Positions 35,759 to 46,182 are shown, counted from the first letter of the stretch. The stretch is DNA of 64,000 nt from Psychrosphaera ytuae (GCF_017638545.1 NZ_CP072110.1:3100001-3164000), one strand, 5' to 3'. The notes: generated from the letters alone by a model not told the origin. A program made the numbers and translations.

Positions 35759-35802
35759 TTATCTCGTTTAGGTAAACAATACTCCTGAACGAGGATACAA
35801 TA

Positions 35803-36156
35803 ATGAACATTCAAGCGAACAATCTATACGCCGAGTTACAGTCTATGGCGTCTCAGGCTTCAAGCCCAACGATTCGTCCAAATAATGACATTACTCCTTT
35901 CAACCAGGTTGAGAAGGTCAATAACCCTTCATCAGCTAACTTTGGTGATTTGTTAAAGCAGGCTGTAGACAATGTTAACGATCTTCAATCGAATGCAGGT
36001 CAACTTAAAAACGCAGTTGAAATGGGTGACCGTTCAGTTTCTCTTGCTGAAGCTATGATTGCTTCACAAAAAGCGGGTATTGCCTTTGAAGCGACCGTCC
36101 AGGTTAGAAATAAGTTGGTTGAGTCGTACAAAAGCATTATGAGTATGCCAGTTTAA
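35803..36156 (+). CDS. fliE: flagellar hook-basal body protein FliE
   Basis: Joins the MS-ring to the rod and is an early export substrate. 117 residues (E. coli 104). The conserved C-terminal half includes FGDLLKQAVDNVN and the helix SLAEAMIASQKAGIAFEATVQVRNK, ending in YKSIMSMPV. Its N-terminal 40 residues are polar and variable. It is the first gene of the fliE-fliJ operon behind a sigma54 promoter. Confidence 0.96.
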   Translation: MNIQANNLYAELQSMASQASSPTIRPNNDITPFNQVEKVNNPSSANFGDLLKQAVDNVNDLQSNAGQLKNAVEMGDRSVSLAEAMIASQKAGIAFEATVQVRNKLVESYKSIMSMPV

Positions 36157-36202
36157 TCTGGTGTTTGACCTAGTTGTCGTAAATTAGAATTAAGGGTTTC
36201 CC

Positions 36203-37921
36203 GTGGCAGACGAACTTTCAACACAAGTAGCAACAGGGCATGACGTTGGCAATGACATGGTGTCATTGAATAACGACGCCGATAATGTTGAAGAGCAAAA
36301 GTCAGGCTTTTTAAACGCCGTTTCTAGCGCAGAAGTATTGCGCCAAGGTGCACTGATTTTAGCTTTGGTCATTTGTATCGCAATTACCATCATTATTTTC
36401 TTGTGGTCACGAGAGCCAGAAATGCGTCCTCTTGGCCAGTTCGAAACTGAACAGTTAATCGAAACACTGGACTATCTTGACGCTCAAAAAATTGAGTACG
36501 TTTTAGAGCAAAACGTTATTAAAGTACCAGCGGACCGTTATCAAGACATTAAATTGTCACTTGCTCGTGGTGGCCTATCACAAGCGCCAACGGAAGGTTC
36601 GGAAATTTTGCTACAAGACACTGGATTTGGTGTTAGCCAACGCATGGAAACTGAACGCTTAAAGCACAGCCGTGAGCAGCAATTGGCTCGTACCATTGAA
36701 GAATTAAACACAGTAAGTAGAGCACGAGTTTTACTGGCTATTCCGAAACAAAATATTTTTGCTCGTCATACTAAAGAGCCTTCTGCAACAGTGGTTGTAA
36801 CTTTAAAGCGCGGCAGAATGCTGACAGCAGAAGAAACTGATTCTATCGTTGATATTGTTGCGTCAGCGGTCCAAGGTTTGTCACCAACCCGAGTCACAGT
36901 AACAGACCAAAATGGCCGCCTACTTAACTCTGGTTCACAAAATTCATTATCTGCTCTTTCGCGTAAACAATTTGAAATTGAACAAAAACGCGAAGATGAG
37001 TATTTACAAAAGATCAACGCCATTTTGTCTCCTGTTATCGGCATGGAGAACTACACGGCGCAGGTCGATGTGACTATGGACTTTACCCAAGTTCAAGAGA
37101 CTCAAAAAACCTATAACCCTGATTTACCGGCGATTCGCAGTGAAATGCTAATCGAAGAAAATCAAACAGGGTCTGGCCCTGTGGGAATTCCAGGCGCGTT
37201 ATCAAACCAGCCGCCACTAGAGTCTGATATTCCTGAAGACGCAGCTAACGCTCGTACTCGAGGCGCGACGGGCCGTTCGTCAAAAGAACAAACTCGCAAC
37301 TACGAGTTGGACCAAACAATTAGTCATAAACAAAATCAAACGGGTGTAGTACGTCGTCTAAGTGTGTCAGTTGCGGTTGATTATATCCGCACTGTGGGCG
37401 AAGACGGGACTATGCAGCAAGTACCTCGCTCTCAACAAGCTCTAGTTAATTTACGTCGCTTATTACAAGGCGGTATTGGTTTTGATATGACGCGTGGTGA
37501 TACGCTAGAAGTCGTAACAATTCCGTTTAATAAACAAGACGAGTTTGCGGCGACTGAAGTTCCTATTTATGAACAAGAGTGGTTCCAGCCTATGGTTAAA
37601 ACCCTGGCTGCGATGATTGTCATTATCGTCCTAATTATCTTCTTAGTTAGACCACTTCTGAACAAGCTATTAAGCCCAGAAGACACAACAGATGAATATG
37701 AAGAAGACGCCTTAGGTGGTGTAGACTTAGGTGACGAAGCATTAGATATGTTGAACACAGAGTTTGACGAAAAAGACATCGGTTTCTCAGCAGATGGTAC
37801 GCTACAATTACCAGACTTACACGGTGATGAAGACCTATTGAAAGCGGTGAGAGCATTAGTTGCGAACGAACCTGAGTTATCGTCGCAAGTAGTTAAAGGG
37901 TGGTTATTAGAAGATGAATGA
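36203..37921 (+). CDS. fliF: flagellar MS-ring protein FliF
   Basis: Forms the membrane ring that seats the rotor and export gate. 572 residues from GTG 36203. Two membrane spans (about 48-68 and 457-477) flank a large periplasmic region with the ring-building motifs (RPLGQFETEQLIETLDYL and SRARVLLAIPKQNIF). The acidic C-terminal tail (about 480-572) binds FliG. The stop overlaps fliG by 8 bp. Confidence 0.97.
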   Translation: MADELSTQVATGHDVGNDMVSLNNDADNVEEQKSGFLNAVSSAEVLRQGALILALVICIAITIIIFLWSREPEMRPLGQFETEQLIETLDYLDAQKIEYVLEQNVIKVPADRYQDIKLSLARGGLSQAPTEGSEILLQDTGFGVSQRMETERLKHSREQQLARTIEELNTVSRARVLLAIPKQNIFARHTKEPSATVVVTLKRGRMLTAEETDSIVDIVASAVQGLSPTRVTVTDQNGRLLNSGSQNSLSALSRKQFEIEQKREDEYLQKINAILSPVIGMENYTAQVDVTMDFTQVQETQKTYNPDLPAIRSEMLIEENQTGSGPVGIPGALSNQPPLESDIPEDAANARTRGATGRSSKEQTRNYELDQTISHKQNQTGVVRRLSVSVAVDYIRTVGEDGTMQQVPRSQQALVNLRRLLQGGIGFDMTRGDTLEVVTIPFNKQDEFAATEVPIYEQEWFQPMVKTLAAMIVIIVLIIFLVRPLLNKLLSPEDTTDEYEEDALGGVDLGDEALDMLNTEFDEKDIGFSADGTLQLPDLHGDEDLLKAVRALVANEPELSSQVVKGWLLEDE

Positions 37922-38957
37922 TGTCGTTGAAGCAGAAAAAAAACAGCCAGCGTTTGATGTAGACAAACTCGAAGGCGTTGAAAAAGCGGCTATTTTACTT
38001 TTGAGTTTATCGGAAGAAGACGCTGCCCAAATCTTAAAGCACTTAGAGCCGAAGCAAGTTCAAAAAGTGGGTATCGCGATGGCTCAGTTAGATGACTTGA
38101 GCCAAGATAAAATCTCTGCGGTACACAGTTTGTTTATCGAACAAATCCAGGATTACAGTACGATTGGCTTCCAGTCAGAAGACTTTATTAAGAAAGCACT
38201 AACGGCTGCATTAGGTGAAGACAAAGCGGCGACACTTCTTGATCAGATCATCTTGGGTGGTGGCGCTAAAGGCCTTGATTCACTTAAATGGATGGACTCA
38301 AAACAGGTTGCAAACATTATCCGCAACGAGCATCCGCAAATTCAAACTATTGTATTGGCTTACTTAGCCCCAGATCAGTCTGCGGAGATCTTGAGTCAAT
38401 TTTCTGACAAGGTTCGTATCGACTTAACGATGCGTATAGCTAACCTCGAAGAAGTACAACCTGCAGCACTTCAAGAGCTCAACGAGATCATGGAGAAACA
38501 GTTTGCTGGTCAAGCGGGTGCACAAGCAGCCAAGATGGGCGGCCTGAAAGCAGCGGCAGAAATTATGAACTTCTTGGATACTAATATCGAAGGTCAGTTG
38601 ATGGATGCTATGCGTGAGCACGATGAAGAGATGGCTCAACAAATCCAAGACCTTATGTTTGTTTTTGATAATTTAATTGATGTTGATGACCGAGCAATTC
38701 AAGCGATTCTTCGTGAAGTTCAACAAGACTCTTTGATGAAAGCTATCAAGGGTGCTGATGATGCTCTGAAAGAGAAGATCATGAAGAACATGTCAAAACG
38801 TGCGGCCGAAATGATGGCGGATGACTTGGAGGCAATGCCACCAATTCGAGTGTCAGAAGTAGAAACAGCACAGAAAGAAATCTTAGCGATTGCCCGTCGT
38901 CTTGCTGATGCCGGTGAAATCATGCTCGGTGGTGGCGGTGGTGAAGACTTCTTATAG
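37914..38957 (+). CDS. fliG: flagellar motor switch protein FliG
   Basis: Rotor protein that takes torque from the stators. 347 residues. The N-terminal domain (LEGVEKAAILLLSL) binds FliF. The middle domain carries HPQIQTIVLAYL and the EHPQ-type motif. The C-terminal domain has the charged torque helix (DDRAIQAILREV with the following KIMKNMSKRA). A glycine-rich tail GGGGGE closes it. Confidence 0.97.
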   Translation: MNDVVEAEKKQPAFDVDKLEGVEKAAILLLSLSEEDAAQILKHLEPKQVQKVGIAMAQLDDLSQDKISAVHSLFIEQIQDYSTIGFQSEDFIKKALTAALGEDKAATLLDQIILGGGAKGLDSLKWMDSKQVANIIRNEHPQIQTIVLAYLAPDQSAEILSQFSDKVRIDLTMRIANLEEVQPAALQELNEIMEKQFAGQAGAQAAKMGGLKAAAEIMNFLDTNIEGQLMDAMREHDEEMAQQIQDLMFVFDNLIDVDDRAIQAILREVQQDSLMKAIKGADDALKEKIMKNMSKRAAEMMADDLEAMPPIRVSEVETAQKEILAIARRLADAGEIMLGGGGGEDFL

Positions 38958-38992
38958 GTCTTCACACAGCTCAATGTTTAAAGGTAATCTCA

Positions 38993-39853
38993 GTGTCAGA
39001 TAAGTTAACCAAAGGCCCAGTCACACCTAGCAAAGAAATGTTGGAATTGCTAAAGGACTGGGTTGCGCCTGATGTCAGTGAAGTAAAAAAGGCTACCGTG
39101 GTTGGCAAGACCAACTTTATGGGCATGTCTATTGAAGACATGTACAAAAAAAAGCAAGTTGTGGTTGACGAAGAGGAAGAAGAAGTTAAACCGCTAACGG
39201 CTGAAGAGATTGAACAAATACGTCAAGACGCCTACCAAGAAGGATTTGAGCAAGGCAAGCAAGAAGGTATCGAAGCGGGTCATGCAGAAGGTTTAGAGCA
39301 AGGTCACCAAGAGGGCTTAAAAGCCGGTCATGAAGAGGGGTTTGCCGCTGGCCAGGAAGAAGGTAAACAGCATGTAGAAGAAGTAGTAGCACGTTGGCAA
39401 TCACTTACTGACCAACTCTACAACCCTATCGAACGTATTGAATCTGCGGTAGAGCAGCAGTTACTTAATTTATCTGTAATGCTCGCTGAGTCAGTGTTAC
39501 GTACTGAACTAAAAAGTAATAAAGACAGCCTACTCGCGGCATTACACGAGTCAGTGGCAGCCTTACCTTTTAATACTGAGTTTGCCGAAATTCACATGCA
39601 TCCCGACGACTTAGAGTTGTTAAAAGAAGAGTATGACGATGAGGCCTTGGCTGAGCAAAAATGGATTTTAAAACCTGAACCTAATTACAAACCCGGTGAC
39701 GTTATTGTTGCTACACCAAATTCGTTAATAGATCGAACCGTTAAGCAGCGAATCGAGCAAACAATTGACGAGTATGTTCGAGAAGCAGAGTTAAACAAAG
39801 AAACCAATACAGGACCGAGTATTAGTGAAGGTGATGAGGGTCAAAGCTCATGA
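38993..39853 (+). CDS. fliH: flagellar export ATPase regulator FliH
   Basis: Links the export ATPase FliI to the C-ring. 286 residues from GTG 38993. The middle (about 80-125) is a run of G-x3-G type repeats (GFEQGKQEGIEAGHAEGLEQ), a known FliH helix feature, flanked by an acidic stretch EEEEEVKP. The C-terminal half is the V-ATPase subunit E-like domain that binds FliI. It overlaps fliI by 4 bp. Confidence 0.94.
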   Translation: MSDKLTKGPVTPSKEMLELLKDWVAPDVSEVKKATVVGKTNFMGMSIEDMYKKKQVVVDEEEEEVKPLTAEEIEQIRQDAYQEGFEQGKQEGIEAGHAEGLEQGHQEGLKAGHEEGFAAGQEEGKQHVEEVVARWQSLTDQLYNPIERIESAVEQQLLNLSVMLAESVLRTELKSNKDSLLAALHESVAALPFNTEFAEIHMHPDDLELLKEEYDDEALAEQKWILKPEPNYKPGDVIVATPNSLIDRTVKQRIEQTIDEYVREAELNKETNTGPSISEGDEGQSS

Positions 39854-41172
39854 ACTTGGCAGAACGGATCAAAAAGTCACAACGGCTAATAAAAGACGCT
39901 AAACCAGAGGTTTCGGGACGACTTACTAAAGTAAACGGCCTGACTTTAGAAGCGGTAGGCGTGTCGGCACCGTTGGGTGGACATTGTAAAATTCAGACAC
40001 TAAAAGGTGAGGTAGACGCCGAGGTTGTGGGTTTTGAAAATGACAAAATATTTTTGATGCCCACGGACCAGGTCAGTGGCATTGTGCCTAGAGGTCGAGT
40101 AACTACTTCGAGCCGAGGCCAGCAACTGCCTTTTTCATTAAATCTTTTAGGACGAGTCATAGACCCTTCAGGCAATCCTCTTGATGGTCGCGGTCCAATC
40201 GAAATGGGTGACGACGTCAATTATTCTTCAAAGCCGATTAATCCACTTGCAAGAAAGCCGATTCACAATGCGATTGATGTAGGTGTCAAAGCGATCAACG
40301 GTATCTTAACAGTTGGCCAAGGTCAGCGAATGGGTTTATTTGCTGGCTCTGGTGTTGGTAAGTCAGTATTGCTTGGCATGATGACGAAAGGCACGACGGT
40401 CGATGTTGTGGTCGTTGGCTTGATTGGTGAGCGTGGTAGAGAAGTAAAAGAGTTTATCGACGAAATTTTAGGAGAAGAAGGACGCAAGCGTTCTGTTGTG
40501 GTTGCGGCCCCTGCAGATATGGCTCCGATTCGTCGGTTAAAAGGCTGTGAAACCGCCACTCAAGTGGCTGAATATTTTCGTGACCAGGGCTTGAACGTAT
40601 TGTTACTTATTGATTCTGTCACTCGTTATGCACAAGCACAGCGAGAAATTGCGCTAGCTATTGGTGAGCCTCCAGCGACAAAAGGTTACCCGGCTTCGGT
40701 ATTCGCCAAGTTACCAGCCTTGATTGAGCGTGCAGGTAACGGTGGTGAAGGCCAAGGGTCGATTACTGCGTTTTATACCGTACTTTCAGAAGGTGATGAT
40801 ATGCAAGATCCGATAGCCGATGCCTCAAGAGCTATCTTAGATGGTCATATTGTCCTAAGTCGAGACTTGGCAGATGCTGGTCACTATCCTGCGATAGATG
40901 TAGCAAAGTCAATCAGTCGTGTAATGCCACAAGTAACGTCTCCTGAGCATTTGCAAATGGCGCTGAAATTTAAAAAGTATCTGTCTGCGTTTGAGCAAAA
41001 TAAAGACCTCATTTCTATTGGTGCATATTCGTCAGGAAGTAACCCTGTGGTTGATAAAGCGATCCAACTCAAACCAGTAATGGATGCGTACTTGCAACAA
41101 ACCATGTCTGATGTGTATCCATACGATCAATCACTCATGCAGTTACAGGCATTAACCAATGAAATGCCTTAA
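39850..41172 (+). CDS. fliI: flagellum-specific ATPase FliI
   Basis: The hexameric ATPase of the flagellar type III export apparatus. 440 residues with Walker A GLFAGSGVGKS (about 161-171), Walker B region LNVLLLIDSVTRYAQA and the family signature PPATKGYPASVFAKLP. ATG overlaps the fliH stop (ATGA). Length and motifs are normal. Confidence 0.97.
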   Translation: MNLAERIKKSQRLIKDAKPEVSGRLTKVNGLTLEAVGVSAPLGGHCKIQTLKGEVDAEVVGFENDKIFLMPTDQVSGIVPRGRVTTSSRGQQLPFSLNLLGRVIDPSGNPLDGRGPIEMGDDVNYSSKPINPLARKPIHNAIDVGVKAINGILTVGQGQRMGLFAGSGVGKSVLLGMMTKGTTVDVVVVGLIGERGREVKEFIDEILGEEGRKRSVVVAAPADMAPIRRLKGCETATQVAEYFRDQGLNVLLLIDSVTRYAQAQREIALAIGEPPATKGYPASVFAKLPALIERAGNGGEGQGSITAFYTVLSEGDDMQDPIADASRAILDGHIVLSRDLADAGHYPAIDVAKSISRVMPQVTSPEHLQMALKFKKYLSAFEQNKDLISIGAYSSGSNPVVDKAIQLKPVMDAYLQQTMSDVYPYDQSLMQLQALTNEMP

Positions 41173-41199
41173 ATTTGTCGTATTCAAGTGAGGTAAGCT

Positions 41200-41652
41200 A
41201 TGGCTAAAGAAGACAGTCAGCTCCTTGTATTAAAACGCATCGAAAAAGAAAAAGAGCAAAAAGCGGCGATGGACTTGCAGTCTGCGCAATCTTTTTTACA
41301 AGCTAATCAAGCCAAACTAAAAGAAGTTCAAAGTTATAAATTGGATTATCTAAAACGCATGCAACAAATGGGTAGCAGCGGCATGGGCGGTGGTAGCTAC
41401 CAACACTACCAGCGTTTTATTGTGCAATTAGACCAAGGCATCCTCGCCCAGACAAATGTTGTCAGTACGGCAAAAGAGGTCGTCGAGCAGCGTCGCCAAG
41501 AGTGGCTAATGCAAACTAACAAAGTCAAAGCGGTAGACACACTTTTAGATAAAAAAGCTCAAGCAAGACAAGCGAAACTTGATAAATACGAACAAAATCA
41601 GGCGGATGAGTTCGCCGCGCAAAAGTATATTCGCAGTCAACTAGGCGTTTAA
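41200..41652 (+). CDS. fliJ: flagellar export chaperone FliJ
   Basis: A 150-residue antiparallel coiled coil that acts as the stalk of the export ATPase. The sequence is helical and rich in Gln, Lys and Glu throughout (LKRIEKEKEQKAAMDLQSA and later VVEQRRQEWLMQTNKVKA), with a short glycine turn SSGMGGG in the middle. Position after fliI agrees. Confidence 0.92.
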   Translation: MAKEDSQLLVLKRIEKEKEQKAAMDLQSAQSFLQANQAKLKEVQSYKLDYLKRMQQMGSSGMGGGSYQHYQRFIVQLDQGILAQTNVVSTAKEVVEQRRQEWLMQTNKVKAVDTLLDKKAQARQAKLDKYEQNQADEFAAQKYIRSQLGV

Positions 41653-41772
41653 TTAACAAATCGTGTTGTTCTATATACGACATGGAACGATCTTTGAATA
41701 ACTCCCCATATCAACCGGTAACATTTCCGAGTTTGTCTGTTAAATTTATCACTGTTTGTGTTAGGAGCGATT

Positions 41773-43962
41773 ATGCTGCAACAAAATACAATTCTAAATG
41801 AACTCCAACAAATTAAAGGCCTTCAGCCTGAGACAGGAGTGCGCGATAATCCAGTTAATCGCGTTCAAACAACGGATTCTAGAGCTGACACAGAACGTCG
41901 ATTTGAACAGACCATGGCGGCAACGCGGCAACAAGCGGAAAGACAAGAACAGCGAAACCAAACAGAGCGTCTAAATCAACGCGAACAACAAGCGCAGCGT
42001 CAATTAGAGCAACGACAGTCGCTCGAACGTCGTGAGCAGCAAAGATTAGATGCGAGTCGAAACGACGCTGAGCCTCAACCTCGCTCGCACAAAAGAGATG
42101 AAATTGATCACGCGACAAAACCAGAAAGAACAGTGGCTCAAAACACCAGACAACAGTCTGATGACGGTCGTAACAATGAATCTGTGGTAGCTGATAATAA
42201 ACAAAGCCAAGCGTCACAGACATCCACAAATTCAGACCAGTCAATATCCAATTCTACGGAGCTAAACAAAGAAGCGAGTGGACAAAACAACCAAAATACG
42301 GTTGCTAAAAATACTGCGCCAAATGACAGTGCCAAATTACAAGGGGAAGCCTTGTTCAACAAACAAGGTAAGGCCGAAAAGCTGACCGAATTGATGACAA
42401 AAATTGCCGCACTATTATCAGACTTGCAAGGCGATAAGCAAGCAGGCAAAGACGCGTCGCTCTCGCTACAAGCTATTATTAACAAGATGAATCAAGCTGG
42501 TGTAAAGGACAGCGAAGAGTCAAGTAATGGTTCAGATGCCCCGCAAAACGAGCTGATGGCTAAGATAAAATCTTTATTACAAGCATTAATTGGTGGCTCA
42601 GAGCAAGGGCCAGGAAAAGCTCAAAACCAAACCGACCAAGTTCAACAGGGAGAGTGGGACTTTGAGAAGGCTAATAAAGTTCAACTCAGTGGCGATGAAC
42701 TAGAAAAAGCACTCCAGGCATTAAATCGTCTTGTGAATGAATTGACTGAGCTTTCAGCGTCTTTTTCGCAGAGTGAGTCTAATGATAACAATCTTCAACA
42801 TGACCTAGACGGTATTTTGAACTCTCTCAAGCAATTGAGCGCTGAACTTAGTTTAATGGCTGGCCAAAATCAGTCAGGAAAAACTCAAGGTAATGATGAC
42901 GCCAAAACACTGAGTTGGTTGACCAACGTAATGTCACAAGCAGAATTGAGCAAACAAGGTGCAAACGGAACTAACGGTCAACTTGTAGAGCCACAGGTTA
43001 GCCGCGTTGTAACCCCAGGCAAAGGCGATGGGCAGTTTGCATTGAATTCAGTGTCTAGCGCTTTGTTAAAAGAGGCAAATATTGAAGTCAAGGCAACTCA
43101 AAACAGTGATGCTGCGGAAGATATTTCATCTCTAAAAGGGATGTCTGACAATGAGTCGCAAGTTAAACTGGCACAAATACTAACGCCAACAAAACCAATT
43201 CAGCTTAATGGTGCTCAAACGTCATTCAATGCGCTTAATTCAACGGTAAATACAAGCGAGTCTGGGCCGAATAAATTAGGCACGGATGGTAAGTTAAGCA
43301 CAGAAATGCTTAATGATTTAAAAGCGGTTGAGTTAGCAAAAGGTGCAGAGACTGAGAGTGAACTGAAGCCTTCAAACTTAAAGACCTTACTCGAAAGTGG
43401 TTTTTTACAGTCAGATAAACCAGCAAGCCCAACAACTAAGGTTTCTACCGTTGAGGTTGCGGGGGTTCAATTAGACAAAACCCTACAAGCTCCCAAGTTA
43501 GAGCAAATAGTACAAACCAAAAACGACGTTGTAATCAAAGAAAACATCCTTTTTAACAAACAAGAGCTTGCTAATAATATCCAGACTCAAGTGGGCTTGA
43601 TGATGGCTCGAAATATGAAGTCGGTAGACATCCGACTTGACCCACCTGAGCTAGGCAGTATTCAAGTTAAGCTTTCTTTGGGCGAACAAGCCAACGTCAG
43701 TTTTGTTGTAAGCACTCAACAAGCCAAAGATGCCCTTGAAGACAGTCTCCCGAAATTGCGAGAAATGCTCGAAAAGCAAGGTATGGAATTAGGCAATAGT
43801 GACGTATCTAAAGATGATTCAAACGGTAACGAGTCGGGCGAAGAAGAGCAAAACCAAACGCAATTAGCCGGACAAATGTCAGAGAGTGAAAATGTCGATG
43901 CAGAAGAGCAACAGCTCGCCGCCAAAATAGCGTCACCTTGGCAAGTCGATTATTACGCATAG
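41773..43962 (+). CDS. fliK: flagellar hook-length control protein FliK
   Basis: Molecular ruler that sets hook length and switches export from hook to filament proteins. From ATG 41773, with TAGGAG upstream, it has 729 residues, much longer than E. coli FliK (375), as is usual in this order. The N-terminal two thirds are low-complexity, rich in Gln, Asn, Ser and Glu. The conserved C-terminal domain (about 600-690) has MKSVDIRLDPPELGSIQVKLSL, the switch domain contacting FlhB. It follows fliJ after a 120-bp gap. Confidence 0.93.
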   Translation: MLQQNTILNELQQIKGLQPETGVRDNPVNRVQTTDSRADTERRFEQTMAATRQQAERQEQRNQTERLNQREQQAQRQLEQRQSLERREQQRLDASRNDAEPQPRSHKRDEIDHATKPERTVAQNTRQQSDDGRNNESVVADNKQSQASQTSTNSDQSISNSTELNKEASGQNNQNTVAKNTAPNDSAKLQGEALFNKQGKAEKLTELMTKIAALLSDLQGDKQAGKDASLSLQAIINKMNQAGVKDSEESSNGSDAPQNELMAKIKSLLQALIGGSEQGPGKAQNQTDQVQQGEWDFEKANKVQLSGDELEKALQALNRLVNELTELSASFSQSESNDNNLQHDLDGILNSLKQLSAELSLMAGQNQSGKTQGNDDAKTLSWLTNVMSQAELSKQGANGTNGQLVEPQVSRVVTPGKGDGQFALNSVSSALLKEANIEVKATQNSDAAEDISSLKGMSDNESQVKLAQILTPTKPIQLNGAQTSFNALNSTVNTSESGPNKLGTDGKLSTEMLNDLKAVELAKGAETESELKPSNLKTLLESGFLQSDKPASPTTKVSTVEVAGVQLDKTLQAPKLEQIVQTKNDVVIKENILFNKQELANNIQTQVGLMMARNMKSVDIRLDPPELGSIQVKLSLGEQANVSFVVSTQQAKDALEDSLPKLREMLEKQGMELGNSDVSKDDSNGNESGEEEQNQTQLAGQMSESENVDAEEQQLAAKIASPWQVDYYA

Positions 43963-44116
43963 GGTGTTATCACCAAGCTGATGGTTTATTCATCAGTTAA
44001 TGCAATTTTAATTGTTGATAAGCGGGAATGGGGGCTTATTTATTGCCAAAAGTAGCGATCGACAATACCATTAGCAACAGTATGGCAATATAAAATGATT
44101 GGATGGAGCTCCTAAA

Positions 44117-44659
44117 ATGGCCGAAGAAAACGACGAGTTAACGTTAGAAGAAGAAGGTGGCAAAGGCGGTAACAAAATGTTGATCATCATCATTGCTGCT
44201 GTAGTGGTAATCGTTGGTGGTGCAGCTGCGTTCTTTTTGCTGTCTGGTGGTGACGAGACAGATCCTGAAGCGGCACAAACAACCGAGGCAGAAGGTGGAT
44301 CAGCGGAAGCGGCACAAGATTCTGGCCCAGTGGATGTTGGTACTGCCAAATATGTGACAATGCCAAGGCCATTTACGTTTAATGTACCGGGTACGTCGAG
44401 AGATAGACTAGTTCAAATTAAAGTGCAGTTAATGGTTCGTGGAGACAACAACGAAGAGTTGGCTCAAAAGCATATCCCATTGATTGAAGGGTCTTTATTA
44501 AAAGCATTTAGTACAGCGAACGCCGATGCATTGGCGACTGCAGCAGGAAAAGATGCGCTTAAGTTAAAAGCGGCACAAGAAGTGCAGAAGGCAGTTATCG
44601 ACGTTACAGGTTCGAAAATTGTCGAAGAAGTATTATTTACCGGTTTTGTGATGCAGTAA
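44117..44659 (+). CDS. fliL: flagellar basal body protein FliL
   Basis: Stator-associated inner-membrane protein. 180 residues from ATG 44117 with GGAG eight bases upstream. A short acidic N-terminus leads to one membrane span (MLIIIIAAVVVIVGGAAAFF, about 18-38), an acidic Ala-rich linker, and the periplasmic domain beginning KYVTMPRPFTFNV, which in relatives forms rings around the stator. Confidence 0.95.
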   Translation: MAEENDELTLEEEGGKGGNKMLIIIIAAVVVIVGGAAAFFLLSGGDETDPEAAQTTEAEGGSAEAAQDSGPVDVGTAKYVTMPRPFTFNVPGTSRDRLVQIKVQLMVRGDNNEELAQKHIPLIEGSLLKAFSTANADALATAAGKDALKLKAAQEVQKAVIDVTGSKIVEEVLFTGFVMQ

Positions 44660-44693
44660 CCTGAATCACAAACTCATGAGTTAAGAGAACACT

Positions 44694-45761
44694 ATGACTG
44701 ATTTACTGTCACAAGACGAAATTGACGCGCTACTCCACGGCGTTGATGACGTAGAAGAAGATGAGATTGACGAAGGTGGTGCCGGCGGCGCTGGCACGTC
44801 AGACTATGACTTCTCGTCTCAAGATCGAATTGTGCGTGGTCGAATGCCAACACTTGAGTTGGTTAACGAGCGTTTTGCTCGTCATATGCGGATCAGTCTA
44901 TTCAATATGATGCGCCGAACGGCAGAAGTGTCGATTAATGGTGTACAGATGATCAAGTTTGGTGAGTACATACACACTCTGTTTGTACCAACGAGCTTGA
45001 ATATGGTTCGATTTAGACCGTTAAAGGGCACAGGTTTGATAACCATGGAAGCCCGTCTGGTGTTTATCTTAGTTGATAACTTTTTTGGTGGTGATGGACG
45101 TTATCACGCCAAAATCGAAGGTCGTGAATTTACTCCTACAGAGCGTCGTATTATTCAAATGCTGCTCAAGCTTATCTTTGAAGATTACAAAGAGGCTTGG
45201 TCACCAGTTATGGACGTATCTTTTGAGTACTTAGATTCAGAAGTGAACCCAGCGATGGCGAACATCGTTTCGCCAACCGAAGTTATTGTTATCAGTTCGT
45301 TCCACATCGAACTTGATGGTGGCGGCGGTGACTTTCACGTGGCGTTGCCGTATTCGATGCTCGAGCCAATTCGTGAGCTACTCGACGCTGGTGTTCAAAG
45401 TGACCGCGAAGATACCGATTACCGTTGGAGTAAGGCACTTCGCGATGAAATTATGGATGTGTATGTCGATTTACACACCCAACTATTAGAAATGGATTTG
45501 CCCCTTCATCAAGTGATGGAGTTAAAAGATGGTGACATTATTCCAATTGATATGCCTGAGCACATTACGGTCTTCATTGAAGGCTTACCGACCTACCGAG
45601 CTAAGTTAGGCCGTTGTAGAGATAATGTTGCATTGCAAATCGCTGAGAAGATCAAACGTCCAGAATCAGCGAAATCAGAGATGAATGTGTTAACGAAAGG
45701 GGGTCGTCGTTTAGACGATGATTCAGAATTATTAGCACTTGAAGACGATTTAGAGCTTTAA
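44694..45761 (+). CDS. fliM: flagellar motor switch protein FliM
   Basis: C-ring subunit that binds phosphorylated CheY. 355 residues. The CheY-binding peptide LLSQDEIDALLHGV opens the protein, the middle domain has the GGxG-type turn (FFGGDGR), and the C-terminal SpoA-like domain matches FliN. The N-terminal linker is acidic and glycine-rich. Confidence 0.97.
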   Translation: MTDLLSQDEIDALLHGVDDVEEDEIDEGGAGGAGTSDYDFSSQDRIVRGRMPTLELVNERFARHMRISLFNMMRRTAEVSINGVQMIKFGEYIHTLFVPTSLNMVRFRPLKGTGLITMEARLVFILVDNFFGGDGRYHAKIEGREFTPTERRIIQMLLKLIFEDYKEAWSPVMDVSFEYLDSEVNPAMANIVSPTEVIVISSFHIELDGGGGDFHVALPYSMLEPIRELLDAGVQSDREDTDYRWSKALRDEIMDVYVDLHTQLLEMDLPLHQVMELKDGDIIPIDMPEHITVFIEGLPTYRAKLGRCRDNVALQIAEKIKRPESAKSEMNVLTKGGRRLDDDSELLALEDDLEL

Positions 45762-45783
45762 GTGGTCGAAAGAGGTTAGGTTT

Positions 45784-46182
45784 ATGAGTGATGATCAAGA
45801 TACTATGGACGAATGGGCAGCAGCCCTAGCTGAAGCTGAAGGTGGTGAAGGCGGTGATGACGTCCAGGCAGCCGAACTCGAAGAATTGTCCGAGACAAGT
45901 AACAATCTGAACGAAGACGAATCTCGCAAGTTAGAAACCATTCTTGATATTCCTGTAAATATCTCGATGGAAGTGGGGCGCAGTAAGATCAGCATCCGAA
46001 ACTTGCTACAACTTAACCAGGGCTCAGTGGTTGAGCTAGACCGTGTGGCGGGTGAGCCGCTGGACGTTTTAGTTAATGGAACCTTAATTGCCCATGGCGA
46101 AGTGGTAGTGGTTAATGATAAGTTTGGTATTCGTTTAACTGATGTGATCAGCCAAATTGAAAGAATCAAAAAACTTCGTTAG
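45784..46182 (+). CDS. fliN: flagellar motor switch protein FliN
   Basis: C-ring base protein. 132 residues: an acidic N-terminal extension (about 1-50) and the SpoA domain (about 55-132) with LDIPVNISMEVGRSKISIRNLL and GEVVVVNDKFGIRLTDV. It overlaps the likely fliO start by 26 bp. Confidence 0.97.
   Translation: MSDDQDTMDEWAAALAEAEGGEGGDDVQAAELEELSETSNNLNEDESRKLETILDIPVNISMEVGRSKISIRNLLQLNQGSVVELDRVAGEPLDVLVNGTLIAHGEVVVVNDKFGIRLTDVISQIERIKKLR

Noticed and set aside
41692..41707. Sigma54-like element before fliK (TGGAAC-N5-TTGAA)
   Set aside because: The -12 GC is missing and the -24 box has a mismatch; too weak beside the three good examples.
43993..44015. Stem-loop ctgatg/catcag between fliK and fliL as a terminator
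   Set aside because: The stem is only six pairs and no T-run follows, so termination is not supported.
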